The notes under the pieces were generated by a model. It had not been told where the DNA came from. It saw only the letters and a program-made list of their open reading frames with translations, and did no database searches. Position numbers and translations under genes: made by a program. Shown here one piece after another: positions 26,435 to 35,525 of a stretch of 49,671 nucleotides of DNA; the stretch's first letter is position 1; each line of letters opens with the position of its first letter. Where the stretch lies: contig CAJTJA010000008.1 in NCBI GenBank assembly GCA_910576845.1, forward strand, positions 9,785 through 59,455. Reading direction: 5' to 3'. This DNA comes from an uncultured Oscillibacter sp. Lineage in GTDB: Bacteria; Bacillota; Clostridia; Oscillospirales; Oscillospiraceae.

Positions 26435-27571
26435 TCACCTCTTTTTCTTTCCCTTTCCGAAAAAGCCTTTACGTTCTTCATAGTTGTCGTCGCCCATCGT
26501 GTCGGCAAACTTTTTCAGGGCCTCCTTTTGCTCCTTGTTCAGATTACGGGGAGTCTCAATATAAACGGTAACATATTGGTCTCCCCGGCCCCTGCCATTG
26601 ATGGAAGGAATGCCCTTGCCCTTCAGCCGGAACGTCGCGCCGCTCTGAGTGCCCTCCGGCAGGTCATATTTCACCTTGCCGTCAATGGTGGGAATCTCCA
26701 GCTCCGCGCCTAAAACCGCCTGAGCAAAGGTGATGGGAGCCTCGCACAAAACGGAAGTCCCCTCCCGGCGGAAAAGTTCATGAGGCCGGACGGTAATGGT
26801 AATCAGCAAGTCGCCCGCCGGACCGCCGTTCTTCCCGGCATTGCCCTGCCCCCGGATAGAAATCGTCTGTCCGTTGTCGATGCCCGCGGGAATGCTGGCC
26901 TGAATCGTCTTCCGCTTCCGCACCACACCCGCACCCCGGCACTCCCTGCAGGGCTGAGAGATAATCTTGCCCTTACCCCCGCAGCGTGAACAGGGGGAAG
27001 AAGTGGCGAAAACTCCCATGGGCGTCTGCCGCCGCACCTGTACCACGCCGCTTCCCCGGCAGTCCGGGCACACTTCAGGGGTGGTTCCCTCCGCGCAGCC
27101 GCTGCCATGGCAGACGCCGCATGTCTCTGCCCTGTCTACGGTAACGGTCTTCTCACAGCCAAACGCCGCCTCTTCAAAGCTGAGCGTCAGAGACGTGCGA
27201 ATACTCTCCCCCCTCTGAGGGGCATTGGGATTCGTTCTCCGCCCGCCGCCAAAGCCGCCGCCAAAGAAGCTGCCGAAAATATCCCCCAGATCACCGAAGT
27301 CGAAGCCGCCGTCAAATCCTCCGCCCGCGCCGAAATTAGGGTCTACGCCGGCATGTCCGAACTGATCATACCGGTTTCGCTTTTCTTGATCTGAGAGGAC
27401 TTCATAAGCCTCGTTCACTTCTTTAAACCGTGCCTCGGCCTCTTTGTCTCCCGGATTCAGGTCCGGGTGATTGGCCTTGGCCAGCTTCCGATAAGCTTTC
27501 TTGATCTCATCGTCCGAAGCGCCCTTGCCGACACCCAAAACCTCGTAATAGTCGCGCTTTTGATTCGCCAT
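26435..27571 (-). CDS. dnaJ: chaperone DnaJ
   Basis: The Hsp40 partner of DnaK, 378 aa. The J domain is residues 1-70 with the HPD motif (KANHPDLNPGD). A Gly/Phe-rich stretch follows (FGAGGGFDGGFDFGDLGDIF), then four zinc-binding CxxCxGxG repeats (CGVCHGSG, CPDCRGSG, CSRCGGKG, CRECRGAG) and the C-terminal substrate domain. ATG at 27571 begins the conserved MANQKRDYYEVLGV; the frame reads 120 bases further up, but that is not DnaJ. No good ribosome site is seen, and 201 bp with a stem-loop separate it from dnaK, so it may be made at a lower level. Confidence 0.98.
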   Translation of the reverse strand: MANQKRDYYEVLGVGKGASDDEIKKAYRKLAKANHPDLNPGDKEAEARFKEVNEAYEVLSDQEKRNRYDQFGHAGVDPNFGAGGGFDGGFDFGDLGDIFGSFFGGGFGGGRRTNPNAPQRGESIRTSLTLSFEEAAFGCEKTVTVDRAETCGVCHGSGCAEGTTPEVCPDCRGSGVVQVRRQTPMGVFATSSPCSRCGGKGKIISQPCRECRGAGVVRKRKTIQASIPAGIDNGQTISIRGQGNAGKNGGPAGDLLITITVRPHELFRREGTSVLCEAPITFAQAVLGAELEIPTIDGKVKYDLPEGTQSGATFRLKGKGIPSINGRGRGDQYVTVYIETPRNLNKEQKEALKKFADTMGDDNYEERKGFFGKGKKKR

Positions 27572-27733
27572 ATCGAAACCGCAAAGTCCGGCAGGCACCG
27601 CCCTTTCCTTGCGGAAAGACCGCGCCCGCTTCTTCGCTCCTCCTCCCCATCGTCTCCGCAAAAGTCTCTTCACAGTTCTCCCCTGCCCCAAAAACCTGCC
27701 GTCAAACTTTATTCCAGGAAATTAACAGGGGGA

Positions 27734-27761
27734 TGCGGAGCCGCTTTTCAGCGGCTCCGCA
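27734..27761 (-). repeat. stem-loop between dnaK and dnaJ
   Basis: A 12-bp perfect stem (ATGCGGAGCCGC and its complement) with a 6-base loop, starting 12 bp after the dnaK stop. On the transcribed strand C-rich sequence follows, not T, so it is likely a processing, stabilising or partly terminating hairpin that lowers dnaJ relative to dnaK. Confidence 0.65.
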
Positions 27762-27772
27762 TAATCTCAATC

Positions 27773-29608
27773 TTATTTTTTCTGGTCGTCATCGTCCACA
27801 ACCTTGTAATCGGCGTCGTAGTACTGCCCCTCCTGGGTTCCGCCGGCCTCGCCGCCGGGCTGAGCGCCCTGGGGATTGGCCTGCTGATACAGCTTCTCGC
27901 TGACAGCGTAAAACGCCTGCTGGAGCGCTTCCGTATCCGCCTTGATAGCGGCGGTATCCTGTCCCTTCAGCGTCTCCTTCAGCTTATCAAGAGCGCCCTG
28001 AACCTTGCCCTTATCATCGGCAGGAATCTTATCGCCCATATCCGCCAGCGTCTTTTCACACTGATAGACCATTTGATCCGCCTGGTTCCGGGTTTCAACC
28101 TCTTCTTTCAGTTTCTTGTCCTGGGCGGCATACTGCTCCGCTTCCTTTACAGCCTTTTCAATGTCCTCCTTGCTCATATTGGAAGAAGAGGTAATCGTAA
28201 TATGCTGTTCTGTGCCGGTGCCTAAATCCTTGGCGGAAACATTGACGATGCCGTTGGCATCAATGTCAAATGTGACCTCAATCTGAGGCACACCCCGGCG
28301 GGCCGGCGCAATGCCATCCAGGTGGAAGCGGCCAAGAGACTTGTTTGCCGCGGCCATTTCCCGTTCGCCCTGCAGAACATTGACCTCCACGCTGGTCTGA
28401 TTGTCGGCGGCAGTGGAGAAAACCTGGCTTTTCTTCACAGGAATGGTGGTATTGCGGTCAATGAGCTTGGTGCACACGCCGCCGTATGTCTCAATGCCCA
28501 GAGACAGCGGAGTAACGTCCAGCAGCAGCAGGCCCTTCACGTCGCCGGTAAGCACACCAGCCTGAAGCGCCGCGCCCATGGCCACGCACTCATCGGGGTT
28601 GATGCCCTTGAAGGGATCACTGCCGGTAAAGCTCTTCACAGCGTCCTGCACTGCGGGGATGCGGCTGGAACCGCCTACAAGCAGCACCTTGGAAAGATCG
28701 GAGGGCTTCAGCCCCGCATCGCTCATCGCCTGACGGACAGGCCCCATGGTAGCATCCACCAAATGAGCGGTAAGCTCGTTGAACTTGGCCCGGGTCAACG
28801 TCATGTCCAAATGCTTGGGGCCGCTGGCATCAGCGGTGATATAAGGCAGATTGATGTTGCTGGTGGTAACTCCGGAAAGCTCGATCTTGGCTTTCTCGGC
28901 AGCTTCCTTCAGGCGCTGCATAGCCACCTTGTCGCTGGAGAGATCCACACCGTCGCTGCGCTTGAATTCGCTGACCAGCCACTTCATAACGCACTCGTCA
29001 AAATCGTCGCCGCCCAGACGGTTATTGCCGGCGGTGGCCAACACCTCAATCACACCGTCGTCAATGTCCAGGATGGACACATCGAAAGTGCCGCCGCCCA
29101 AATCGTAAACCATGATTTTCTGGGTTTGCTCCTTGTCCACACCGTAGGCCAGGGCCGCAGCGGTAGGTTCATTGATGATACGCTTGACATCCAAGCCCGC
29201 AATCTTGCCCGCGTCCTTTGTGGCCTGACGCTGAGAGTCGGTAAAATACGCGGGAACGGTGATGACCGCTTCCGTAACCGTGCCGCCCAAATAGGCCTCG
29301 GCATCGGACTTCAGCTTTTGGAGAATCATGGCGCTGATTTCCTGGGGCGTATAGTTCTTCCCGTCAATATTTACTCTATGGTCGCTGCCCATCTCACGCT
29401 TAATGGAAGAAATCGTCCGGTCCGGGTTGGTAATGGCCTGGCGTTTTGCCACCTGACCTACCATACGCTCGCCGGTCTTGGAAAACGCGACAACGGATGG
29501 AGTGGTGCGGTTGCCCTCGGCATTGGCAATAACGACCGCCTCGCCGCCCTCCATCACCGCCACGCAGGAGTTCGTGGTTCCCAAATCGATACCGATCACT
29601 TTAGACAT
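27773..29608 (-). CDS. dnaK: chaperone DnaK (Hsp70)
   Basis: The Hsp70 ATPase chaperone, 611 aa. It starts KVIGIDLGTTNSCVAVMEGG (phosphate loop 1) and continues with VITVPAYFTDSQRQATKDAG, VYDLGGGTFDVSIL and VLLVGGSSRIPAVQ. The substrate domain includes LLLLDVTPLSLGIETYGG, and the acidic tail ends DDDDQKK. It lacks the longer linker of Gram-negative DnaK, as is usual for Firmicutes. AGGAGG precedes the ATG. It follows grpE by 45 bp in the hrcA operon. Confidence 0.99.
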   Translation of the reverse strand: MSKVIGIDLGTTNSCVAVMEGGEAVVIANAEGNRTTPSVVAFSKTGERMVGQVAKRQAITNPDRTISSIKREMGSDHRVNIDGKNYTPQEISAMILQKLKSDAEAYLGGTVTEAVITVPAYFTDSQRQATKDAGKIAGLDVKRIINEPTAAALAYGVDKEQTQKIMVYDLGGGTFDVSILDIDDGVIEVLATAGNNRLGGDDFDECVMKWLVSEFKRSDGVDLSSDKVAMQRLKEAAEKAKIELSGVTTSNINLPYITADASGPKHLDMTLTRAKFNELTAHLVDATMGPVRQAMSDAGLKPSDLSKVLLVGGSSRIPAVQDAVKSFTGSDPFKGINPDECVAMGAALQAGVLTGDVKGLLLLDVTPLSLGIETYGGVCTKLIDRNTTIPVKKSQVFSTAADNQTSVEVNVLQGEREMAAANKSLGRFHLDGIAPARRGVPQIEVTFDIDANGIVNVSAKDLGTGTEQHITITSSSNMSKEDIEKAVKEAEQYAAQDKKLKEEVETRNQADQMVYQCEKTLADMGDKIPADDKGKVQGALDKLKETLKGQDTAAIKADTEALQQAFYAVSEKLYQQANPQGAQPGGEAGGTQEGQYYDADYKVVDDDDQKK

Positions 29609-29653
29609 AACAAAAGCCTCCTAAATATATGAAAATGTTTATTAAATGCCGCC

Positions 29654-30229
29654 TTAGTTTGCCACTTGAACAACCGCGTGGCGAATCACCCGATCCCCCA
29701 GGATAAAGCCTGCCTGGAAAACCTGAGCCACCTGATTCTCGCCAAGCTCCTCGCTCTCAATGTGCATGACCGCTTCATGCCGCTCCGGGTCAAAGGGCTG
29801 GCCCTGGGCTTCAATCTCCGCAACACCCAGCTTTTTCAAAAGTTCCTTATACTGTGCAAAAATCATCTCCAGCCCCTTTTTATGGGGGTCCTCTTCTCCG
29901 CCTGGAGCATTGGCAGCCCGCTCCAAATTGTCATACACCACCAGAAATTCTTTAATAGTATCCGCTTTGGCATCCTGATAGAGGGTTTCTTTTTCTTTTG
30001 CGGTACGCTTGCGGTAGTTATCGTACTCGGCGGCAAGACGGGCAAACTGGTCCTTGGTGGCCTCCAGCTGTTTTACCGCCAGCTCCATCTGCTCCACCTG
30101 TTCCCGGGTAAAAGTAATCCCCTTTTCCTTCTTTTTCTTTCCCTTGCCCTTCTCCGCAGGCTCCTCCGCCTGGGGGGTCTCCACTTCCTGAGCCTCTTCT
30201 TCCAAAGGCTGCTTGCTCTCCTCGGTCAT
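29654..30229 (-). CDS. grpE: nucleotide exchange factor GrpE
   Basis: A 191-aa protein that releases ADP from DnaK. An acidic and Lys-rich N-terminus (to about residue 40) precedes the long coiled-coil helix (LEATKDQFARLAAEYDNYRKRTAKEKE) and the C-terminal beta domain (QPFDPERHEAVMHIE, then QVFQAGFILGDRVIRHAVVQVAN). Its ATG overlaps the hrcA stop (ATGA), so it is coupled to hrcA. Confidence 0.98.
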   Translation of the reverse strand: MTEESKQPLEEEAQEVETPQAEEPAEKGKGKKKKEKGITFTREQVEQMELAVKQLEATKDQFARLAAEYDNYRKRTAKEKETLYQDAKADTIKEFLVVYDNLERAANAPGGEEDPHKKGLEMIFAQYKELLKKLGVAEIEAQGQPFDPERHEAVMHIESEELGENQVAQVFQAGFILGDRVIRHAVVQVAN

Positions 30230-31269
30230 TTTTGCTCCTCCTTCGGGGGTAATTCCTGTTTTCCGAATAATCTTGTCAGCCCCTCGGCAAAACCGGAGAG
30301 CCGTGCGGCCACCGCCGCGTAATCCATTCTTGTGGGGCCCACCACACCGATCAGCCCACGCAGACCATCTCCTATATCATAGCTGGCCACTACCACACTG
30401 GTATCCTTCAGCGCTTCCTTGATGTTTTCCGGTCCGATCAAAATCTCTATGGGCCGGTGCTCCGGCATCGGAAGCTCTTCCTTGCTGTCAGACAGAAAGC
30501 TCATCAGCTCATGGGCCTTATCCGCATCCCGAAACTCCGGCAGCTTCAAAAGCTGGCTGGCCCCGGCAGTCACAACCTCCCGCTGGCCCGCCTCCTCCAA
30601 AACATCCGACGCATAAGAAACCGCCTGAGACAGCAGCAGGAAAAGCTGAGGGCTCACCTGGTCCGCAACACTCATCAGACGCTGGCTCATATCATCGGGA
30701 GAGGCCTTCACAAAATGGCTGTTCAGCAGGTTCGCCGCGGCGGGAAGCTGCTCCGGTTCTATTTTCAGCTGCGTCCGCAGCAGCTGGCTTTTCACCCGCT
30801 TGTCACTGGTCATCATCACCAGGATACAATTCCGCTCGTCCACCGCAAGCAGCTCAAATCTCCTCGCGGTGACGCCGGTTCTCCGGGCGGCGGTGACATA
30901 GGCCGGATAGCGCACCAAGGAGGATACCGCCCGGCCCGCCTGGACCAGCAGACGGTCCAGCTCCTCCATTTTCATCTGAAGCGACTGATTGATCCGCTCC
31001 GTTTCCGCCAGAGAAAGCCTCTGCTCCTCCATCAGCTCGTTCACATACAGACGGTATCCCTTTGGCGAGGGCATCCGTCCGGCAGAGGTATGGGGCTGCT
31101 CCAAATAGCCCATCTCTGTCAGGTCAGAGAGCTCGTTGCGGATGGTGGCGGAACTGACGCTGCCCCCCATCTCAGCGGCTATCGCCTTAGACCCCACCGG
31201 CTCGGCAGTGCGGATATAGTCCTCCACTACCACCTTCAATATCTGCTGTTTTCGGTCCGAGAGTTCCAC
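30226..31269 (-). CDS. hrcA: heat-inducible transcription repressor HrcA
   Basis: The repressor of class I heat-shock genes, 347 aa. The N-terminal winged helix is clear (KQQILKVVVEDYIRTAEPVG, SSATIRNELSDLTEMGYLEQPHTSAGRMPS), and a GAF-like core and dimerisation part follow. It binds CIRCE sites, two of which are in this window, and needs GroEL to stay folded, so unfolded proteins relieve repression. The start is GTG with CGGAGG 6 bases upstream. It is the first gene of its own operon and so controls itself. Confidence 0.98.
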   Translation of the reverse strand: MELSDRKQQILKVVVEDYIRTAEPVGSKAIAAEMGGSVSSATIRNELSDLTEMGYLEQPHTSAGRMPSPKGYRLYVNELMEEQRLSLAETERINQSLQMKMEELDRLLVQAGRAVSSLVRYPAYVTAARRTGVTARRFELLAVDERNCILVMMTSDKRVKSQLLRTQLKIEPEQLPAAANLLNSHFVKASPDDMSQRLMSVADQVSPQLFLLLSQAVSYASDVLEEAGQREVVTAGASQLLKLPEFRDADKAHELMSFLSDSKEELPMPEHRPIEILIGPENIKEALKDTSVVVASYDIGDGLRGLIGVVGPTRMDYAAVAARLSGFAEGLTRLFGKQELPPKEEQK

Positions 31270-31317
31270 AATTGCCTCCGCATATCTGTTTCCCTAGTGT
31301 TCACATTTTCCGATGCT

Positions 31318-31344
31318 TTAGCACTCCTTTTCCCGGAGTGCTAA
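31318..31344 (-). promoter_or_regulatory. CIRCE operator of the hrcA-grpE-dnaK-dnaJ operon
   Basis: A perfect copy: TTAGCACTC, 9 bases, GAGTGCTAA, just downstream of the promoter and about 50 bp before hrcA. Confidence 0.97.
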
Positions 31345-31348
31345 AGCG

Positions 31349-31377
31349 AGTTTACCACCAGAGGCATTTCTTGTCAA
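31349..31377 (-). promoter_or_regulatory. sigma-A promoter of the hrcA operon
   Basis: On the minus strand TTGACA (31377-31372) and TAAACT (31354-31349) are 17 bases apart, next to the CIRCE site. The layout is the same as at groES. Confidence 0.85.
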
Positions 31378-31587
31378 TGGATGGATATAAACAAATTGTA
31401 AACAAACGGAGGCGGAATTATAAACAGTTACGGTTAGGAGGGCCTTTTACGGAACCTTCTGCCCCCGCAGGCATTTCAGGCCGCGCTGGTCCGCAGCTAT
31501 TACTCCCCATTTCTTGCGCCGATTCAAAGCATCCCCGCAAAAAGTACCGAAAGTTTCCAAAAGAGACCCGAGAGTAAAAAATAGTAC

Positions 31588-31616
31588 TTTACATTTTAAG
31601 CAAAAGCTGGTATGAT
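31588..31616 (+). promoter_or_regulatory. sigma-A promoter of the Crp/Fnr gene
   Basis: TTTACA (31588-31593) and TATGAT (31611-31616) with a 17-base spacer, 42 bases before the start codon. The 210 bases between this promoter and the hrcA promoter hold nothing else I recognise. Confidence 0.75.
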
Positions 31617-31657
31617 ATTCTTGTTGTGTGGGATATGCCACAGAAAGGAATGAGCAC

Positions 31658-32311
31658 ATGCTTAGTGAGCAGGAGTTGGAAAAGAGTCCGCTTTTTCACG
31701 GAATCAGCTATCAGGACTACCTGGAAATCTTAAACTGTTTTCAGGCAGTTCCACGGTCCTTTCGCGCCGATGAACTGATTTATGATTTTTCCTCAGAGGC
31801 CGTAGGCGTGGTGGAGCGCGGTCAGGCCTCTCTGGTCCGCATTGACGAGGAGGGCGTATCCACTGTGCTGGAGGATCTGGGTATCGGTGGGGTCTTTGGC
31901 AAAACCCTGGCCTTTGCCGGCTCTACCGGAGACAGCCTGGAGGTGGTCTGCCGCCACCCCTGCGACGTAGTTTTCATTGATTACTCCCATATCCTCAGCC
32001 GCTGCGGCCATGCCTGCCAGCGGCACAGCATTCTGGTTCAGAATATGCTGAAGCTGATGGCGGACAAAGCGCAGGCTCTCTCCTGCCGGGTAGATGTGCT
32101 CTCCCGCCGGTCCATCCGTGAAAAGCTGCTGTGCTGTTTCCGCCAGCTCGCCCACCAGTCCGGGGGCAGCACCTTCACTCTCCCTTTTTCCCTCAGCACT
32201 CTGGCGGATTATATCGCCACAGACCGCAGCGCCATGATGCGGGAGCTGAAGCATCTCCGGGAAGAGGGCAGAGTCCGCTCCGAAGGGCGGCAGTTCACAC
32301 TGAGACAGTAG
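31658..32311 (+). CDS. Crp/Fnr family transcriptional regulator
   Basis: A 217-aa regulator with an N-terminal cyclic-nucleotide-binding-like barrel (to about residue 120) and a C-terminal winged helix (REKLLCCFRQLA, then FTLPFSLSTLADYIATDRSAMMRELKHLREEG). It has several cysteines in the middle (VVCRHPCD, SRCGHAC), common in the clostridial branch; whether they bind metal or sense redox state is unknown. ATG at 31658 follows AAAGGA. It may control nearby genes or distant ones. The hotdog thioesterase gene 58 bp downstream is probably in the same transcript. Confidence 0.9.
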   Translation: MLSEQELEKSPLFHGISYQDYLEILNCFQAVPRSFRADELIYDFSSEAVGVVERGQASLVRIDEEGVSTVLEDLGIGGVFGKTLAFAGSTGDSLEVVCRHPCDVVFIDYSHILSRCGHACQRHSILVQNMLKLMADKAQALSCRVDVLSRRSIREKLLCCFRQLAHQSGGSTFTLPFSLSTLADYIATDRSAMMRELKHLREEGRVRSEGRQFTLRQ

Positions 32312-32369
32312 CCGAACACCTCAGCCCTGTTTCTGCAATTCCCCATCTACCGAAAAGGAGGCGCCGTAT

Positions 32370-32786
32370 ATGGACTGTGAACAGCTCCGCGCCTATCGAA
32401 ACGCCAAAAATCCCTTCGGCAAAAAGCTGGGCATTTACATAGAAGAACTCCGCCCCGGATATGCCAAGGCTGTCAAAACCGTGACGGAAGAGGACCTGAA
32501 TCCCGTCCAGGTTCCCCACGGGGGCATTTACTTCTCTATGGCGGACACCGCTTGCGGCTCCGCCATGGTAGCCTATGGAACCGTTGCCGTCACCATCAAC
32601 TGTTCTTTCAGCTTTCTCAAAAGCGCCCGTGTCGGCGAGAGGCTGATGGCGGAGGCACGAGAACTCCAGAGCGGCAGGAGCGTCTGTGTACTGGAGGCCC
32701 GGGTCACCGGGGAACAGGAAGAGCTGTTTGCTTTGGGGACCTTTACCTTCCGCCGGACAGATAAGAGCGTCGAACCCTATCTCTGA
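32370..32786 (+). CDS. PaaI-type hotdog fold thioesterase
   Basis: A 138-aa hotdog-fold protein. The family helix with its catalytic loop reads VPHGGIYFSMADTACGSAMV near residue 48, and the strands TINCSFSFLKSARVGERL and LEARVTGEQEELFALGTFTF follow. Such enzymes hydrolyse acyl-CoA esters, often aromatic or short-chain. The substrate is unknown. A strong AAAAGGAGG lies before the ATG. Confidence 0.88.
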   Translation: MDCEQLRAYRNAKNPFGKKLGIYIEELRPGYAKAVKTVTEEDLNPVQVPHGGIYFSMADTACGSAMVAYGTVAVTINCSFSFLKSARVGERLMAEARELQSGRSVCVLEARVTGEQEELFALGTFTFRRTDKSVEPYL

Positions 32787-32821
32787 GTTCTTCTCCGCCT
32801 GTTTTTCCAGCCGGCCCGATG

Positions 32822-32982
32822 AAAAGCCGCCCGGCTTATAGCTGGGAAAGTTCTGAAAACTTCTGATTAAAAGCAAAAGGAACCCTCCCTGAGTTCCTCT
32901 CGTAGCTCTCTTTTTCCCGTCGGCATAGTCTTCTTCACTTTTGACAAGCTGAAGCCGCCCGGCTATAAGCCGGGCGGCTTTT
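32822..32982. repeat. 21-bp inverted repeat with a terminator hairpin
   Basis: The 21 bases at 32822-32842 are the exact reverse complement of 32962-32982, 119 bp apart. The right copy also forms its own tight hairpin at 32952-32980 (AAGCCGCCCGGCT / AGCCGGGCGGCTT) ending in four T, a good plus-strand terminator for the thioesterase gene. The left copy lost most of its own right arm. It lies between two genes that point at each other. Confidence 0.75.
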
Positions 32983-33026
32983 CGCATGATTCATTTTCTA
33001 TTCCATGGCAAAAAAGATGTATCCCA

Positions 33027-35396
33027 TTATCCTGTCACGCCGCAGAGCTTCGTGCCGTCCATGAACTTTCTGAAAGTCGAGATCCACTCGGTGTCCAGCG
33101 GCTCATTCGCACTACCAGGGAACTCGTCCGCCCGTCCAGTCACCCACAGGCTGCCGTCCCGCTTCTGGAATACGGTAGAGGTATAATTGCAGTACACTGC
33201 GGAGACGCTATCAATATCCACTTTCCGGGGCTTCGTCTGATAATAAAACGTCACTCCAAAATCAGCGGTCTCCTTTTTGTCGCCGCCCTCATACCCCAGA
33301 TTCCCGTTGTTGTAGCCCCAGCTGTACAAAGCGCCGTCTTTCGTCAGGGCAAAGCGATTCTCTCCCCTCAAGTTCCATGCGCCCACAACATTATCCATAA
33401 TCTTTACAGGCGTATAGCTCTCCTTTGCGCCGTTGCCGGGGTACTCGCCCCAGGACCACAGGGAACCGTCGGTCTTAATCGCCATGCCTCCCGTGACATA
33501 GGCTACGTTGTCCATGACCTTGCCAAGATTGCCTGGGTCCCTGCCGTTCGCCCGTCCCAAAAACACGTTGGGAAGACCGTTATATTCTCCACACCAGGAC
33601 CACAAAGAGCCGTCTTCCTTCAAAGCGTAGTAACAGCGGTCTTCAAAATAGCTGGCGCCGCACACCTGCTTTACACCATTGGTAATATAATAGAGGTTTT
33701 CCCAATCAAATTCTTTATCCTTGTCCTTATTCAAGGGAGCCGTACACCAGACGGTCCCGTCGTTTTTCAGGTACACGTCGTAGCTGATCTGTTTGACATT
33801 ATCGGCAATTTTCATCAGAGAGTCAAATTCCCCCGGGTTATCCTGAAGATAGAGCGTGCCGTCTGTTTTTAAAACAAACTCGGAATTAATAGCCCTAACG
33901 CCGGAATCAACTTTTTTCAAAGTGTAATCGAAATCGTAGCCCTTCCCTTCGATATAGCGGCTGGCAGCCCAGGCCTTCAAAGTACCGTCCGGCATTATGG
34001 CCGCTTCACATGAAAAAGTGGGATTAGCATCCGTCATAACGCTCAGCATTCCGCCGGGCTGTGCCGGAGTCTCCGGTTTAGTGGGAACCGTAGGGTTCTC
34101 TGGCTTGGGGGCGGCGGAGCCGGTTCCGCCCTTGCCCAGGATTGTCACGCCGGAGGCGTCCAGGCCGTAGAACGTGGGAGCGGAGTTATTCGTTACGTAC
34201 CAGACCACCTTGCCGCCGTGGTAAACCGGCTGGCAGTCAGACAGGGGAGCCTTCGCCGTCTTCGTCTCGCCGGGAGCGCCGTTGGCCCCATACGCCATAT
34301 AATACAGCGTGTCATTAGGCGTGGAGCCGCTCTTGCCGTTCCACATCACATAGCCGCCGGTAAGCCCAGCGGGAGCCAGGACGGGAGTCGTAACGCCGGG
34401 TGTGCCGCTGGTCAGCTTCACACTCCAGCTCTTGCCGCTGGCCTTGTCCATATAATGGTAATAGGCGTCCCGGGGGCCTGTTCCACCCTTGCCGTCGTAA
34501 TTATATGCCATAACATAGCAGTCTGTGGTCTCCGCCAGACCGCCGATGGAACCTCCGGTAGTGTTATTGCCCACGCTCCCTGCAAATCTCAGCATCTCAC
34601 CGCAGGAGCACCAGTTTCCGTAGCGCTGTCCGGTGAACTTTCCGCTCCCTGCGTCGGCGTAATATTTACAGAACACTACGCCCCGGGGATAGGCGTCGCC
34701 GTGATCCAGCGTGACGATCTTCCCGTCCTCGTCCACAATCAGGAACTGGTTAAAGGAGTGGCTGATATAGCCGTAGCTGCTGTTCATCACATCGTAATAA
34801 GAGTCAGTGACGGTCATATCGCTCTGGCGTACCGCCATAGTCAGATTGGACTGGTGATTGTAGCCGTCCTTGGACTTATACATCTCGTGGCAGGTGCGGA
34901 TATACAGGTATCCGCCGTACTCGTCGCAGCGGAGAGAACCTGCGTCAAAGGGAACGGTGGTGTTGGCCCCCTTCAGGCTGGCCTGCCCCTGGCGCTGCCA
35001 GTCCTTGGAGTACTTCACAACCCGGATTACCTCAGCGCTGTCGCTCTGGCCGGGATTTTTCTGCCCGAAAATCAGAAAGTTGGCGTCCTTTCCGGCAAAA
35101 AAACCACCCCAAATAGGAAGCTCCGCCTGAACGCTGCGGCTGCCGGTCAGGTTATAGGAGCCGTCATAGTCCTCCACAATAACGGTCCCGCCGGTGTACT
35201 CCACACGGGTCACGCCGCCCTGTCCGTTTTCATAGAGGTAGGATGTGACTGTGCTTCCGTAGGTCGTGTAATCCTGTTTGTTGATATTCTTGGTCGATAC
35301 GGAAGTCCCCGCCGCCAACGCTCCCGGCTGCAGGGTCAGAGACAGCGTCAGCGCACAGGCGGCGGCTGTCAGTTTTTTGAAAAAACCTTGTCTCAT
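33027..35396 (-). CDS. exported protein with C-terminal RCC1-like repeats
   Basis: A 789-aa protein with a Sec signal peptide (FKKLTAAACALTLSLTL, cut after ALA). Residues about 60-420 look like one beta-propeller-like region with many aromatic strands (FFAGKDANFLIFGQKNPG, YGGYLYIRTCHEMYKSKDGY). A Pro/Thr linker (PENPTVPTKPETPAQPGG) leads to a second domain with repeated DGSLWSW / DGALYSWG units, the mark of RCC1/BNR-type propellers. There is no catalytic motif and no cell-wall anchor that I can see. A binding role outside the cell is inferred. AAAAGGAGG lies before the ATG at 35396. It stands alone, upstream of a YesL-like gene's end. Confidence 0.78.
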   Translation of the reverse strand: MRQGFFKKLTAAACALTLSLTLQPGALAAGTSVSTKNINKQDYTTYGSTVTSYLYENGQGGVTRVEYTGGTVIVEDYDGSYNLTGSRSVQAELPIWGGFFAGKDANFLIFGQKNPGQSDSAEVIRVVKYSKDWQRQGQASLKGANTTVPFDAGSLRCDEYGGYLYIRTCHEMYKSKDGYNHQSNLTMAVRQSDMTVTDSYYDVMNSSYGYISHSFNQFLIVDEDGKIVTLDHGDAYPRGVVFCKYYADAGSGKFTGQRYGNWCSCGEMLRFAGSVGNNTTGGSIGGLAETTDCYVMAYNYDGKGGTGPRDAYYHYMDKASGKSWSVKLTSGTPGVTTPVLAPAGLTGGYVMWNGKSGSTPNDTLYYMAYGANGAPGETKTAKAPLSDCQPVYHGGKVVWYVTNNSAPTFYGLDASGVTILGKGGTGSAAPKPENPTVPTKPETPAQPGGMLSVMTDANPTFSCEAAIMPDGTLKAWAASRYIEGKGYDFDYTLKKVDSGVRAINSEFVLKTDGTLYLQDNPGEFDSLMKIADNVKQISYDVYLKNDGTVWCTAPLNKDKDKEFDWENLYYITNGVKQVCGASYFEDRCYYALKEDGSLWSWCGEYNGLPNVFLGRANGRDPGNLGKVMDNVAYVTGGMAIKTDGSLWSWGEYPGNGAKESYTPVKIMDNVVGAWNLRGENRFALTKDGALYSWGYNNGNLGYEGGDKKETADFGVTFYYQTKPRKVDIDSVSAVYCNYTSTVFQKRDGSLWVTGRADEFPGSANEPLDTEWISTFRKFMDGTKLCGVTG

Positions 35397-35525
35397 GATA
35401 TCCTCCTTTTCTTTTTGCGGGACAGTTTTAACTATCCCTACTTTCTTTATATCGGTCTCTTTTTTCCATATATAAGCATTTATAAAGAAGTTCTCCAAAT
35501 TTTCACCAAAAGCCCCAATACCGCT

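Noticed and set aside
28322..29632. 436-codon open frame opposite dnaK
   Set aside because: A common antisense artefact of dnaK; no start signals.
31447..31659. 70-codon minus-strand frame upstream of the Crp/Fnr gene
   Set aside because: It covers the Crp/Fnr promoter and has no ribosome site or recognisable protein.
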